This document shows positions 40,540 to 49,437 of a stretch of DNA of 64,000 nt, one piece after another. Origin of the DNA: Lachnospira pectinoschiza (lineage in GTDB: Bacteria > Bacillota > Clostridia > Lachnospirales > Lachnospiraceae); assembly GCF_020564355.1 (NCBI RefSeq), contig NZ_JAJCRR010000001.1, positions 1-64,000 on the forward strand. Reading direction: 5' to 3'. The position numbers were made by a program, and so were the translations under genes. Positions within the stretch are counted from its first letter, which is position 1, and every line of letters starts with the position of its first letter. The notes beneath the pieces are model-generated. The model did not search any database. It saw nothing but the letters and a program-made list of their open reading frames with translations, and was not told where the DNA came from.

Positions 40540-41427
40540 ATGAAATTTACAAAAATGCAGGGAGCAGGAAATGATTATGTCTATGTGGACTGTACCCAAA
40601 ATGAATTAAAAAACGCGTCAGAAGTGGCAGTTGCGGTCAGTGACAGACATTTCGGAATCGGTTCGGACGGACTGATTCTGATAAAAAAATCCGACAAAGC
40701 AGATTTCTTTATGGAAATGTATAACGCAGACGGTTCACAGGGCAGCATGTGCGGCAACGGTATCCGCTGTGTCGGCAAATATGTATACGACAACGGACTG
40801 ACAGACAAGGCGGAAATTACCGTGGAAACGTTATCCGGTATTAAGACATTACAGCTTTATCCGGGTAGTGACGGCAAAGTAAAGACGGTCAGGGTCAATA
40901 TGGGTGCGCCGATGTTACAGCCGGAACAGATTCCGGCAGACATTCATGCTTTTAAAAATGCAGAAACCCTTAAAAATGTGGACAAGCTTGTTGCACAGCC
41001 AATCAGCGTAGACGGAAAAGACTACGAAGTGACCTGTGTATCCATGGGAAATCCGCATGCAATTGTTTATTTAGACAAAAATGTGGATTTAAAAGCATTT
41101 GAACTGGAAAAAATCGGTCCGATGTTTGAAAATCATCCGGCATTTCCGGACAGGGTAAATACTGAATTTATTCAGGTGTGCGACAGTGAAAACTTAAATA
41201 TGCGTGTGTGGGAGCGCGGCTCCGGCGAAACGTTTGCCTGCGGCACAGGTGCGTGTGCAAGCCTTGTGGCAACCGTGTTAAACGGCTTGTGTGATGATAC
41301 TGCTACACTGCATTTGTTAGGCGGCGATTTAAAAATTACATGGGATAAGAAAGAAAATACCGTATATATGGAAGGACCGGCAGAAACGGTATTTACGGGA
41401 GAATGGCAGTTAAAGGAGGAAAATTAA
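40540..41427 (+). CDS. dapF: Diaminopimelate epimerase
   Basis: A 295-aa cofactor-independent racemase converting LL- to meso-diaminopimelate for lysine and peptidoglycan. The two catalytic cysteines are Cys71 in SQGSMCGNGIRCVG and Cys234 in GSGETFACGTGAC. N-terminal KMQGAGNDYVYVD and NPHAIVY are family motifs. ATG 40540 follows GAGGAG by about 6 nt; the ribosome site is supplied by the end of the hairpin repeat. An FchA-type gene starts 1 bp after the stop, an operon link between cell-wall lysine and folate genes that need not be functional. Confidence 0.96.
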   Translation: MKFTKMQGAGNDYVYVDCTQNELKNASEVAVAVSDRHFGIGSDGLILIKKSDKADFFMEMYNADGSQGSMCGNGIRCVGKYVYDNGLTDKAEITVETLSGIKTLQLYPGSDGKVKTVRVNMGAPMLQPEQIPADIHAFKNAETLKNVDKLVAQPISVDGKDYEVTCVSMGNPHAIVYLDKNVDLKAFELEKIGPMFENHPAFPDRVNTEFIQVCDSENLNMRVWERGSGETFACGTGACASLVATVLNGLCDDTATLHLLGGDLKITWDKKENTVYMEGPAETVFTGEWQLKEEN

Positions 41428-41428
41428 A

Positions 41429-42055
41429 ATGATGGCAGAACAGAATATGCAGGAATTTATTGAAGTGCTTTCCTCTAAGGCAGCAGTACCGGGTGGCGGC
41501 GGCGCATGTGCATATGTGGCGGCAGCAGGTATGGCACTTGGCGCAATGGTTGCCAATCTGACAACCGGCAAGAAAAAGTATGCGCAGTATCAGGAAGAAA
41601 TCGAAGAACTCTTATCAAAGGCGGAACAGCTTTCTAAAGAATTGATGACATATATGGATAAGGATGCCGAAAGCTTTGAACCGCTTTCAAAAGCTTATGG
41701 ACTTCCAAAAGACACAAAAGAACAGCAGGAATATAAAGAAACGGTTATGGAAAAGGCATTAAAAGAAGCGAGCCTGACCCCGGTTGCCTTAATGGAAAAG
41801 ATATTGGATGCATTAAAAATCCTAGAACGGTTGTCCGTTGTGGGAAGCCGTCTTGCCATCAGTGATGTCGGCGCAGGTGTACAGCTTTGCAAGGCTGCAT
41901 TAAACGGCGCTTCTTTAAATGTATTTATCAATACAAAGCTGATGAAAGATACAGAAACGGCAGAAGAATTAAACACAAGAACTGATGCACTGTTAATTGA
42001 AGGCAATGAACTGGCAGACAGAATTTATGAAGAAGTCGTGGATGCGATAAGATAA
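41429..42055 (+). CDS. Cyclodeaminase/cyclohydrolase family protein (FchA-like)
   Basis: A 208-aa all-helical protein of the FTCD-C/FchA family, whose members are methenyltetrahydrofolate cyclohydrolases or formiminotetrahydrofolate cyclodeaminases. Diagnostic segments are AAVPGGGGACAYVAAAGMALGAMVANLT near the N-terminus, DKDAESFEPLSKAYGLPK, and the late ISDVGAGVQLCKAALNGASLNVFIN. AAAGGAGG at 41414-41421 is strong. The next gene is a FolD whose cyclohydrolase lysine is absent, so this protein is the likely provider of that step (inference). Confidence 0.9.
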   Translation: MMAEQNMQEFIEVLSSKAAVPGGGGACAYVAAAGMALGAMVANLTTGKKKYAQYQEEIEELLSKAEQLSKELMTYMDKDAESFEPLSKAYGLPKDTKEQQEYKETVMEKALKEASLTPVALMEKILDALKILERLSVVGSRLAISDVGAGVQLCKAALNGASLNVFINTKLMKDTETAEELNTRTDALLIEGNELADRIYEEVVDAIR

Positions 42056-42143
42056 TTGGATTTGCAGGCGGTACAACAGAAATGTAGGGATAAAGTATTG
42101 CCTATGGATACGGAACTAAAAAAAGGTTTGGAAAAGAGGAAAC

Positions 42144-42983
42144 ATGGAATTATTAAAGGGAATAGATGTTGCAAATGCAATCAATGAAAAATTAATCAAA
42201 GAAAGTGCGGATATGGGCGGCAGAGTACCGAAGCTTGCCATCATCCGTGTCGGTGAGCGTCCGGATGATATGTCTTATGAGCGCGGTGCAACAAAGAAAA
42301 TGGAAAAGGTAGGTTTTGCCTGTGAATCCTTCGTTTTCCCGGAAACCATCGAAAATGAAGCCTTTCAGAAAGAATTTGACACAATTAATGATAACCCTGA
42401 GATTGACGGTATTTTACTGCTTCGTCCGCTTCCAAAACACTTAGATGAAGAAGCGGTGGTGGGCAGAATTTCCCCGGAAAAGGATTTAGACGGCATTTCC
42501 CCGGTCAATTTAGCCAAGGTTTTTGCAGGGGATAAGACAGGCTTTGCACCGTGTACGGCAGAGGCAGTTGTTGAAATGCTGGATTTTGCGGGAATTGATG
42601 TCACAGGGAAAAGAGTCACGGTTGTCGGCAGAAGCCTTGTAATCGGGAAACCGGTATCCATGCTGTTATTAAAAAAGAATGCAACTGTGACAATCTGCCA
42701 TACAAAGACAAAGGATATGAAAGAAGAATGCCGCAGGGCAGACATTTTAGTAGCGGCGGCAGGTGTCGCAAAGATGATTACCGCAGAGTATGTCGGCAAA
42801 GGTGCCGTTGTGATTGATGTGGGTATTAATGTGGATAACAACGGAAAATTATGCGGTGATGTGGATACAGACGGTATTTCTTCGCTTGCATCCGTGGCAA
42901 CACCGGTTCCGGGCGGGGTAGGTTCGGTTACAACATCGGTGCTTGCAAAGCATTTGTTACAGGCAGCAAAAGAAAACAGATAA
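42144..42983 (+). CDS. folD: FolD-family methylenetetrahydrofolate dehydrogenase, cyclohydrolase lysine missing
   Basis: A 279-aa FolD: N-terminal substrate domain, then DGILLLRPLPKHLD, PEKDLDGISPVNLAKVF, the NADP-binding VTVVGRSLVIGKPVSMLLLKKNATVTICHTKT, and the closing ATPVPGGVGSVTTSVLAKH. In bifunctional FolD the catalytic lysine lies four residues after Tyr (Y-V-x-x-K-x-K). Here the segment is SYERGATKK: Tyr45 is kept, position 49 is Ala, and Lys51 remains. The dehydrogenase half looks intact and the cyclohydrolase reaction is probably weak or lost. An FchA-like gene sits 88 bp upstream. Confidence 0.92.
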   Translation: MELLKGIDVANAINEKLIKESADMGGRVPKLAIIRVGERPDDMSYERGATKKMEKVGFACESFVFPETIENEAFQKEFDTINDNPEIDGILLLRPLPKHLDEEAVVGRISPEKDLDGISPVNLAKVFAGDKTGFAPCTAEAVVEMLDFAGIDVTGKRVTVVGRSLVIGKPVSMLLLKKNATVTICHTKTKDMKEECRRADILVAAAGVAKMITAEYVGKGAVVIDVGINVDNNGKLCGDVDTDGISSLASVATPVPGGVGSVTTSVLAKHLLQAAKENR

Positions 42984-43010
42984 AAATTACAAAAAGTGAA
43001 AGGTTATGGC

Positions 43011-43724
43011 ATGAAAGTTGCAATTTGCGATGATAGTGAACAGGATATTGCAGATCTGAAAGAAAAACTATTAAAAATCATTGAGGGACAGATAGAAAAT
43101 TGTGAAATTCATGTATATACGGATGTTACAAAATTCTTAAAAGAGATTCATACAATTTCTTTTGATGGAATATTTTTGGATATTGATATGCCGCAGATGA
43201 CAGGAATACAGGCGGCACAGCGGGTCAGGGAGGCTTTGCCGGATGTTGGCTTGGTTTTTGTGTCGTCCTGTGAAAGCATGGTTTTTGAAGCGATTAAAAC
43301 CACACCGCTTCGGTTTATCAGAAAAGCGCGGCTTGAAGAAGAACTGGAAGAGGCAGTTACGGCATTATTAAACAGATATCATAGCTTGAAAAACTACTAT
43401 GATTTCTGCGTCAATGGCAATACCGTGCGTTTAAAGTTGTCAGAAATTTACTATTTTGAAAGTGCCAAGCACTATGTAAAAATAAAGACACTTCAGGAAG
43501 ATTATATGGTTCGTGCCAAAATGGCAGATTTAGAACAGATTTTTAATGAAAAGGGATTTGTGCGGGTTCAGTCAGGATACATCGTTAATCTGCGCCATGT
43601 AGACAGAGTCCGTTACAAAGATGTGCTGATGAATAACGGGGAGTGTATTTCCATCAGCAGGGACCGTCTGGAAGACCTGAAATTAAAACACCTGGAATTT
43701 ATCCGGCGTGAAAATAATTTGTGA
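43011..43724 (+). CDS. LytTR-family response regulator
   Basis: A 237-aa AgrA/VirR-type regulator. Receiver with acidic pair CDDSEQD and Asp57 in FLDIDMPQMTG; C-terminal LytTR DNA-binding domain from about 140 (YFESAKHYVKI; GFVRVQSGYIVNLRHVDRV). ATG 43011 is the natural start; the frame extends upstream to 42996 without a ribosome site. The kinase gene starts 13 bp after it. A tandem repeat with 20-bp period just after the kinase gene is a candidate target. Confidence 0.94.
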   Translation: MKVAICDDSEQDIADLKEKLLKIIEGQIENCEIHVYTDVTKFLKEIHTISFDGIFLDIDMPQMTGIQAAQRVREALPDVGLVFVSSCESMVFEAIKTTPLRFIRKARLEEELEEAVTALLNRYHSLKNYYDFCVNGNTVRLKLSEIYYFESAKHYVKIKTLQEDYMVRAKMADLEQIFNEKGFVRVQSGYIVNLRHVDRVRYKDVLMNNGECISISRDRLEDLKLKHLEFIRRENNL

Positions 43725-43737
43725 GGCAGATTTGTAA

Positions 43738-45030
43738 ATGTTAAAGTTGGATATAGTAACAAATATTGTTTCAACATTGATTGAATGTACAATTTATACG
43801 GCAATTTTAAATGCATACTGGAAATATGAGAGCAAGTACCGCTATGTTGTCAGTACGCTTGCAGCAGCACTTTTTTTTGTTGTTGGATTTTTCTTTTCTG
43901 ACAGTCCGGTGCTTCAGATGGCACTGGGCGTTGCCGTAATTATCGGATACAGTATGATTGTGATGCATGGCGGGCTGTGGCAGTCTGCTACAATTGCGCT
44001 GGTGCTGCTGATTAATACACTGCTTGTCAATCTGGCGACCAATCTGTGCGTGGAAATTTTATCGTGGTACCGCGGTGCGGAACAGATTATCAACACCGCT
44101 GCTTCCCAGATGGCATATGTGGCATTAAACCGGATTGTATTTATTATTACCTTTTATATCTGGGGCAGACTCCTTGCCAAAAGGCGCATGATTAAAAGAG
44201 AAGAATGGCTGATGCTGGCAGTTTATTTTATTGCGGACAGTGTTGCCGCGGTAGCACTGATTTTATGGACCTATGTGCGCCACTTTGACGGACGGGATTA
44301 TATTTATGTTCTTGCAATTGAAATTGCCATCATTGTAATGACTGTTGTACCGCTTGCGATTGCCAATTCAATCAGTTATAAAAATGATTATGAAAAACGC
44401 AATGAACTGGCAAATTTAAAGCTGCAGGCACAGCGTGCGGATATTATCCGCATGGATAAAGAGTATCAGGATATCCGCAAAATCCGCCACGATATGGTGA
44501 AACATCTTAATATTTATATGCACCTGTTAAATGATGGAGATTACGAAGGATTAAGGCAGGCAATCGGTGAACATATTGAAGACTGTGGACAGAATAAGTA
44601 TGTTTATGTGGCGGGAAACAATCTGGTCAATTCCGTGTTAAATGAAAAAAAAGTATTATGCGAACATGAAAATATTAAAATGCAGGTAGAAGTGACGGCT
44701 TCCGTGGACGGAGAGCGGGAACTGGATATTGCGGTGATGCTTTCAAATCTGCTGGATAATGCGGTAGAAGCACAGAAAAAAATCACACAGGATAAGCCGC
44801 GCAGCATTTTTCTTAAAATTTTCTCATATGAGAATAAATATTCAATTCTTATAAAGAACACCGTTGCAAAATCAGTGTTGCAGAATAACCCGCGTTTTAT
44901 TACTGATAAAACCAATCGCTATCTGCACGGAATCGGCATGAAAAGCATTGAACATACAGTAGATAAAAATGGCGGATATATCCAGCGGTATGAGGAAGAC
45001 GGGATGTTCTGTGTACATATTTTGCTGTAA
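43738..45030 (+). CDS. AgrC-type sensor histidine kinase (GHKL)
   Basis: A 430-aa kinase: about six membrane helices in residues 1-212, coiled linker, phospho-accepting His251 in IRKIRHDMVKHLNIYMHLL, then the GHKL ATPase with NLLDNAVEAQKK and a C-terminal HGIGMKSIEHTVDKNGG. This multi-helix sensor type (HPK10) usually detects peptides; here no agrB-like processing gene was seen. Partner of the LytTR regulator. Followed by the tandem-repeat promoter and a small Cys-rich ORF. Confidence 0.92.
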   Translation: MLKLDIVTNIVSTLIECTIYTAILNAYWKYESKYRYVVSTLAAALFFVVGFFFSDSPVLQMALGVAVIIGYSMIVMHGGLWQSATIALVLLINTLLVNLATNLCVEILSWYRGAEQIINTAASQMAYVALNRIVFIITFYIWGRLLAKRRMIKREEWLMLAVYFIADSVAAVALILWTYVRHFDGRDYIYVLAIEIAIIVMTVVPLAIANSISYKNDYEKRNELANLKLQAQRADIIRMDKEYQDIRKIRHDMVKHLNIYMHLLNDGDYEGLRQAIGEHIEDCGQNKYVYVAGNNLVNSVLNEKKVLCEHENIKMQVEVTASVDGERELDIAVMLSNLLDNAVEAQKKITQDKPRSIFLKIFSYENKYSILIKNTVAKSVLQNNPRFITDKTNRYLHGIGMKSIEHTVDKNGGYIQRYEEDGMFCVHILL

Positions 45031-45034
45031 AACA

Positions 45035-45104
45035 ACGCAGATTATGCCAAAATAACGTGAATTATGCCACCTGACTTGAATAAAAATGCACAGTAAATTA
45101 TAGT
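45035..45104 (+). promoter_or_regulatory. Tandem 15-bp repeats and promoter downstream of the LytTR system
   Basis: ACGCAGATTATGCCA (45035-45049) and ACGTGAATTATGCCA (45055-45069) are direct repeats exactly 20 bp apart, close to the ~21-bp spacing of known LytTR site pairs. Seven bases later TTGAAT (45076-45081), 17 bp, TATAGT (45099-45104) makes a good promoter. Binding by the adjacent LytTR regulator is inference. Confidence 0.65.
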
Positions 45105-45171
45105 ATAAGTGACAGGAACACATATGAAGGACTTTTCTTTTCCGTTAATATTCACTGGGGAGAGTAAGAAT

Positions 45172-45339
45172 ATGAACAGCAGCCGGAATGCGGGTTTAGG
45201 CTGCTGGGATAAGTATCGTGAGAGAGTTTTAACTTTATACGAATTGAGTTTGTGCGGTTGTTATAAAGCTAGGTGTTTGCAAGAACATACAAAGAGGGAT
45301 TGTAATAAGAATACAAACGATAAGAGAAAGAATTGGTAA
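45172..45339 (+). CDS. Candidate Cys-rich 55-aa peptide
   Basis: MNSSRNAGLGCWDKYRERVL, then LYELSLCGCYKARCLQEHTK and a basic Asn/Lys tail; five cysteines, no signal peptide and no known family. GGGGAG at 45157-45162 lies 9 nt before the ATG and a LytTR-type promoter arrangement lies 70 bp upstream, with a terminator at 45413 below. In its favour are position and ribosome site; against it are small size and lack of a homolog I can name. It may be noise in an intergenic transcript. Confidence 0.35.
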   Translation: MNSSRNAGLGCWDKYRERVLTLYELSLCGCYKARCLQEHTKRDCNKNTNDKRKNW

Positions 45340-45412
45340 GTGTCTTCAGTCATAAATGTATGGGATATTGGTGGTTGTGAAAATAGGAACGTGTATAATT
45401 TAGTGTGTTAAC

Positions 45413-45449
45413 AAAAAAGGATTAGCAGGACAGGGCTAATCCTTTTTTG
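45413..45449. terminator. Bidirectional-type terminator
   Basis: AAAAAAGGATTAGC and GCTAATCCTTTTTT, 14-bp perfect stem around AGGACAGG. Confidence 0.93.
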
Positions 45450-45503
45450 ACTAAAAGAAAGAAAAATATACCACCGAATCGGAAACCGGGAGGAATTGTA
45501 GTT

Positions 45504-46871
45504 ATGAAAAAGCACATTGCATTTAAAATCATGTTACCGTTAATTGTTATTTTTATTCTGACTGTGACGGTCAATGTCAGTACGACAAGCCAGTTCCAGT
45601 CATTCCGTGAGGTCTGCGAGGGAATGTCTAATACCACAACAGAAGTGCCACAGGAAATCCGGGATACGGCGGGCAGCATGGCAGAAGGAATTACGGCGGG
45701 ATTATCAAGAAATGGCGTGATTTCATCTTTACAGCTGGCAATGGTTATTGTAACGATTATCGTAACGTATGTTTCGGTTGTAAAGCCGCTGCAGAAGACA
45801 CAAAAACAGCTCAACGATATGATTGAAAAGCTGGAAAAGAATGAAGGCAATCTTGAAGAACGGATTGAAACGAAAAAAGAAGATGAAATCGGACGTCTGA
45901 TTTTCGGTATCAATATGTTTTTGGATAAATTACAGGTGATTATGAAGCGGATTGAAGACCATTCAATTTCACTTGATGGGGCATCCGGCAATATTATAAA
46001 GAAGGTAGAATCCTCAGCAGAAAGCGCAGGGGAGTTATCGGAAGAAACAGCAAAGCTTTGCAATGAAATTGATGCAATTTCAGACGCAGTTGAAATGATA
46101 ACAGGGGATATGAAGCAGCTGGAAGCAGGCAGCAGTGAAATCGAAAAAGCGAGTGCTGACGGTAAAGAATATACAGTCCACATGAAAGAAAGAGCCAATG
46201 AAATCCAGGCACTGGCAGGAAACAGCAAGAATGCTTCCAAAGAAATTACATCTTCTTTAGAGAAAGATTTAAGAACATCTGTTGAAAGCAGTAAGAGTGT
46301 CAATGTCATTAAGACACTGACAGAGGATATTTTATCCATTGCAAGCCAGACCAACCTCTTAGCACTGAATGCTTCCATTGAAGCAGCAAGAGCCGGAGAA
46401 GCAGGAAAAGGTTTTGCGGTCGTAGCAGATGAAATCAGACAGCTTGCGGATAACAGCCGTAACACGGCAAACAGTATTCAGGAAATCAGCGAAGAAGTGG
46501 TATCTTCCGTAGAACAGCTTGCAGTTTCATCCGATAAACTCTTAGAGTATGTCACATCGAATGTACAGGCAGATTATGATAAGTTTGTAACAGCTTCTGC
46601 ACAGTATTTAGAGGATGCAGATACACTCGAAAATATGATGGCTGATTTTGAAAATAAGACCAGTAACCTATTAGAATCATCGGCGCATGTCGGAAGCAAG
46701 ATTGTGGAGATTTCCGATACGATTGAGGAAGAAAAGAACCGTGTAGAGGCATTTTCCGGTTCAGTGGACAAGGTCCTTTCCAACATGGATGAAATACAGG
46801 AATGTACCAATGTCAATGAGGCAGTATCAAAGGATTTAAAGAAAGAGATTGCAAAATTCAGTGTAATCTGA
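45504..46871 (+). CDS. Methyl-accepting chemotaxis protein with a minimal ectodomain
   Basis: A 455-aa receptor: TM1 about 8-25, an extracellular stretch of only about 50 residues, TM2 about 75-93, HAMP, and a cytoplasmic helical hairpin whose tip is [38 protein letters not shown]. The short ectodomain cannot hold a dCache or 4HB sensor, so it may sense through membrane or cytoplasm. ATG 45504 follows GGGAGG by about 10 nt; the extra upstream codons from 45447 run through the terminator's right arm and are not coding. No che or flagellar genes lie nearby. Confidence 0.93.
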   Translation: MKKHIAFKIMLPLIVIFILTVTVNVSTTSQFQSFREVCEGMSNTTTEVPQEIRDTAGSMAEGITAGLSRNGVISSLQLAMVIVTIIVTYVSVVKPLQKTQKQLNDMIEKLEKNEGNLEERIETKKEDEIGRLIFGINMFLDKLQVIMKRIEDHSISLDGASGNIIKKVESSAESAGELSEETAKLCNEIDAISDAVEMITGDMKQLEAGSSEIEKASADGKEYTVHMKERANEIQALAGNSKNASKEITSSLEKDLRTSVESSKSVNVIKTLTEDILSIASQTNLLALNASIEAARAGEAGKGFAVVADEIRQLADNSRNTANSIQEISEEVVSSVEQLAVSSDKLLEYVTSNVQADYDKFVTASAQYLEDADTLENMMADFENKTSNLLESSAHVGSKIVEISDTIEEEKNRVEAFSGSVDKVLSNMDEIQECTNVNEAVSKDLKKEIAKFSVI

Positions 46872-46879
46872 TTTAATTC

Positions 46880-46908
46880 TTGCATTTTGCCTGACCCTAT
46901 GGTATTAT
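46880..46908 (+). promoter_or_regulatory. Promoter of the T-box/aspS transcript
   Basis: TTGCAT at 46880-46885, 17 bp, TATTAT at 46903-46908. Confidence 0.8.
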
Positions 46909-46919
46909 CAAAATTATCA

Positions 46920-47193
46920 AAGATAGGAAAAGGCAAAGAAGGAGACTCTTTTTCATGGAACCTGACAGGAAGGCGGTGTCATCGACTGAGAACCCGCTAA
47001 GGGAATTGTTAAAGGGAACGCTCCGGAGCTGGATTGTTGAAAGCGGTTAAAGCCGTCGTAGGCAGTTCCGTATGCGCGCGTTAAGCGGTTGAAGGAGTGC
47101 TTATTTTAGTACTTGAAGCGGGTGGTACCGCGGATAAGATGAATTATCTGCCCCGGAATATTTCTTGAAAGAGAAGTATTCCGGGGATTTTTT
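46920..47193 (+). promoter_or_regulatory. T-box riboswitch controlling aspS
   Basis: A long leader with the T-box sequence GCGGGTGGTACCGCGG (about 47118-47133), the part that pairs with uncharged tRNA acceptor ends. It is followed by a terminator: CCCCGGAATA (47151-47160) against TATTCCGGGG (47177-47186) and T6. Low charging of tRNA should favour the antiterminator and expression of aspS. A GAC codon at 46984-46986, in the region where the specifier loop is expected, would match tRNA-Asp; this placement was made by eye. Confidence 0.88.
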
Positions 47194-47366
47194 GGTTTGA
47201 AGAAACTGTTATGCAGTATTCGTAAGAAAGCCCGAATGTTCCGGTACACAGACTGATGATACGGCATAAATATTGTGCGCGTTTTACTTTTTCACACAAA
47301 GCGGATAGCTTGTGAAATAAATGACAAAAATATCTATAAATTTAAAGAAAAGGAGTCAAAAAAAGA

Positions 47367-49112
47367 ATGGGAAACATTTACAGAGATACCACATTGAACA
47401 ATGTGAGTGAACAGGACATCGGAAAGGAGTTAAAGGTTGCAGGCTGGGTTGAAAATATCCGTGACCACGGCGGAGTATCTTTCATTGATTTAAGAGATAT
47501 GTATGCCGTATTACAGGTTGTTATCCGTGACCCTGAACTTTTAAAGGGCATTAAGAAGGAAGAGTGTATTTCTATCGAAGGCGTGGTAGAAAAAAGAGAT
47601 GAAGAAACATACAATCCGAAGATTCCGTCAGGAACAATCGAACTCGAAGCAAAGAAGATTACAATGCTCGGACAGGTTTACTCAACCATTCCTTTTGAAG
47701 TTATGACTTCTAAAGAGGTTCGTGAAGATGTCCGCTTAAAATACCGTTATCTGGATTTAAGAAATGAAAAAGTAAAGAACAACATGATTTTCCGTTCACA
47801 GGTTATCGCATTTTTACGTCAGAAGATGACAGAAATGGGATTCCTTGAAATTCAGACACCGATTCTTTGTGCTTCTTCACCGGAAGGTGCAAGAGATTAT
47901 ATCGTACCGTCCAGAAAATACAAGGGCAAGTTCTACGCTCTGCCACAGGCACCACAGCAGTATAAGCAGCTGTTAATGGTATCCGGTTTTGATAAGTATT
48001 TCCAGGTTGCACCGTGCTTCCGTGATGAAGATGCAAGAGCAGACCGTTCACCGGGAGAATTCTATCAGTTAGACTTTGAAATGAGCTTTGCAACACAGGA
48101 AGATGTCTTCCGTGTGGGTGAAGAAGTGCTGACAGCCGCATTTGAAAAGTTTGCACCGGAAGGTTATGAAGTAACAAAGGCACCGTATCCGATTATCAGC
48201 TACAAGCAGGCAATGTTAGAGTTCGGTACAGATAAGCCGGATTTAAGAAATCCGCTTCGTATTATTGATGTAACAGATTTCTTCCAGAGATGTACATTTA
48301 AGCCGTTTATCGGAAAGACAGTCCGTGCCGTAAAGGTTCATGCAAATATGTCTAAGGGCTTCCATGAAAAGCTGTTGAAGTTTGCAACAGGCATTGGCAT
48401 GGGCGGACTGGGTTATCTGGAAGTTCTTGAAGATTTATCTTACAAGGGACCGATTGATAAGTTTATCCCGGACGATATGAAGAAGGAATTCTTAGAACTT
48501 GCAGGACTTGAAGCCGGAGATACAATTTTCTTCATGGCAGATAAGGAAGAAAGAGCTGCATACTTTGCAGGACAGATTCGTACAGAACTTGGTACAAAGC
48601 TTGACTTACTGGAAAAGAACGCATACCGTTTCTGCTACATTAATGACTTCCCAATGTTTGAAAAAGACCCTGAAACAAAGAAGATTGGATTTACACACAA
48701 CCCATTCTCTATGCCACAGGGCGGTCTTGAAGCATTAAATACAATGGACCCGTTAGATATCTTAGCTTACCAGTATGATATTGTCTGCAACGGTGTAGAA
48801 TTATCATCCGGTGCCGTAAGAAACCACGATATGCAGATTATGGTAAAGGCATTTGAAATTGCAGGCTATGATGAAGAAGTATTAAAAGAGAAGTTTGGCG
48901 CACTCTACAATGCGTTCCAGTTCGGTGCACCGCCACACGCCGGTATGGCACCTGGTATCGACCGTATGATTATGTTACTGCGCAACGAAGAAAATATCCG
49001 TGAAATTATTCCGTTCCCAATGAGCGGTACAGCACAGGATTTAATGTGCGGCGCACCAAACGAAGTAACAGAACAGCAGTTAAGAGAAGTGCATATCAAA
49101 GTGCGTGATTAA
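47367..49112 (+). CDS. aspS: Aspartyl-tRNA synthetase
   Basis: A 581-aa bacterial-type class IIb synthetase. N-terminal OB fold that reads the anticodon (VAGWVENIRDHGGVSFIDLRD), then motif 2 FRDEDARADRSPGEFYQLD, the bacterial GAD insertion, and motif 3 in PPHAGMAPGIDRMIMLL. His34 in RDHGG is at the place where non-discriminating enzymes carry His and E. coli-type enzymes a Leu, so it may also charge tRNA-Asn. The gatCAB genes directly downstream would amidate that product. Preceded by the T-box and by an AAAGGAG site. Confidence 0.96.
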   Translation: MGNIYRDTTLNNVSEQDIGKELKVAGWVENIRDHGGVSFIDLRDMYAVLQVVIRDPELLKGIKKEECISIEGVVEKRDEETYNPKIPSGTIELEAKKITMLGQVYSTIPFEVMTSKEVREDVRLKYRYLDLRNEKVKNNMIFRSQVIAFLRQKMTEMGFLEIQTPILCASSPEGARDYIVPSRKYKGKFYALPQAPQQYKQLLMVSGFDKYFQVAPCFRDEDARADRSPGEFYQLDFEMSFATQEDVFRVGEEVLTAAFEKFAPEGYEVTKAPYPIISYKQAMLEFGTDKPDLRNPLRIIDVTDFFQRCTFKPFIGKTVRAVKVHANMSKGFHEKLLKFATGIGMGGLGYLEVLEDLSYKGPIDKFIPDDMKKEFLELAGLEAGDTIFFMADKEERAAYFAGQIRTELGTKLDLLEKNAYRFCYINDFPMFEKDPETKKIGFTHNPFSMPQGGLEALNTMDPLDILAYQYDIVCNGVELSSGAVRNHDMQIMVKAFEIAGYDEEVLKEKFGALYNAFQFGAPPHAGMAPGIDRMIMLLRNEENIREIIPFPMSGTAQDLMCGAPNEVTEQQLREVHIKVRD

Positions 49113-49129
49113 ATATTGACCTGCGGCGC

Positions 49130-49432
49130 ATAACGCCTGCGGATTGGAGAGAAGTGTGAAAAAGCCATAAATTAGAGCTTTTTCACACTGCTATTTGCTT
49201 CTGCGAAGGCAAATAGCTTTGATGGCAGAAGTGAAATCGCCTGCGCGAATTTCACTTCGCCGCTTCGCGACAAAGTCGCTCAGATTGGAGAGGAGTGTGA
49301 AAAAGCCATAAATTAGAGCTTTTTCACACAGATATTTTGTGGAGCAGGCACCACAAAATATCTTTTATCGCAGGACGGATATGAAAATCCGTCCGCGTAT
49401 CCTCCGGCGGATAACGCCTGCGGAATGGAGAG
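49130..49432 (+). repeat. Modular hairpin repeat, copy C (composite, seven hairpins)
   Basis: Module 1 twice: GTGTGAAAAAGC / GCTTTTTCACAC at 49154-49188 and 49295-49329, with identical loops. Module 2 variants: GCTATTTGC/GCAAATAGC (49190-49217) and AGATATTTTGTGG/CCACAAAATATCT (49330-49363). Module 3: GAAGTGAAAT/ATTTCACTTC (49228-49258) with loop CGCCTGCGCGA and tail GCGACAAAGTCGCTCAG. Module 4: GGACGGAT/ATCCGTCC (49373-49394). TAACGCCTGCGGA(A/T)TGGAGAG occurs at the start and end. The last copy supplies the gatC ribosome site. Confidence 0.9.
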
Positions 49433-49437
49433 GAAAT

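Noticed and set aside
42996..43010. Upstream start for the LytTR regulator
   Set aside because: It would add MKGYG before the universal MKVAICDD start and has no ribosome site.
45422..46465. 347-codon minus-strand frame
   Set aside because: It lies wholly opposite the chemoreceptor gene, whose coding strand has clear domain motifs. It has no ribosome site and only Ser/Leu-rich shadow composition.
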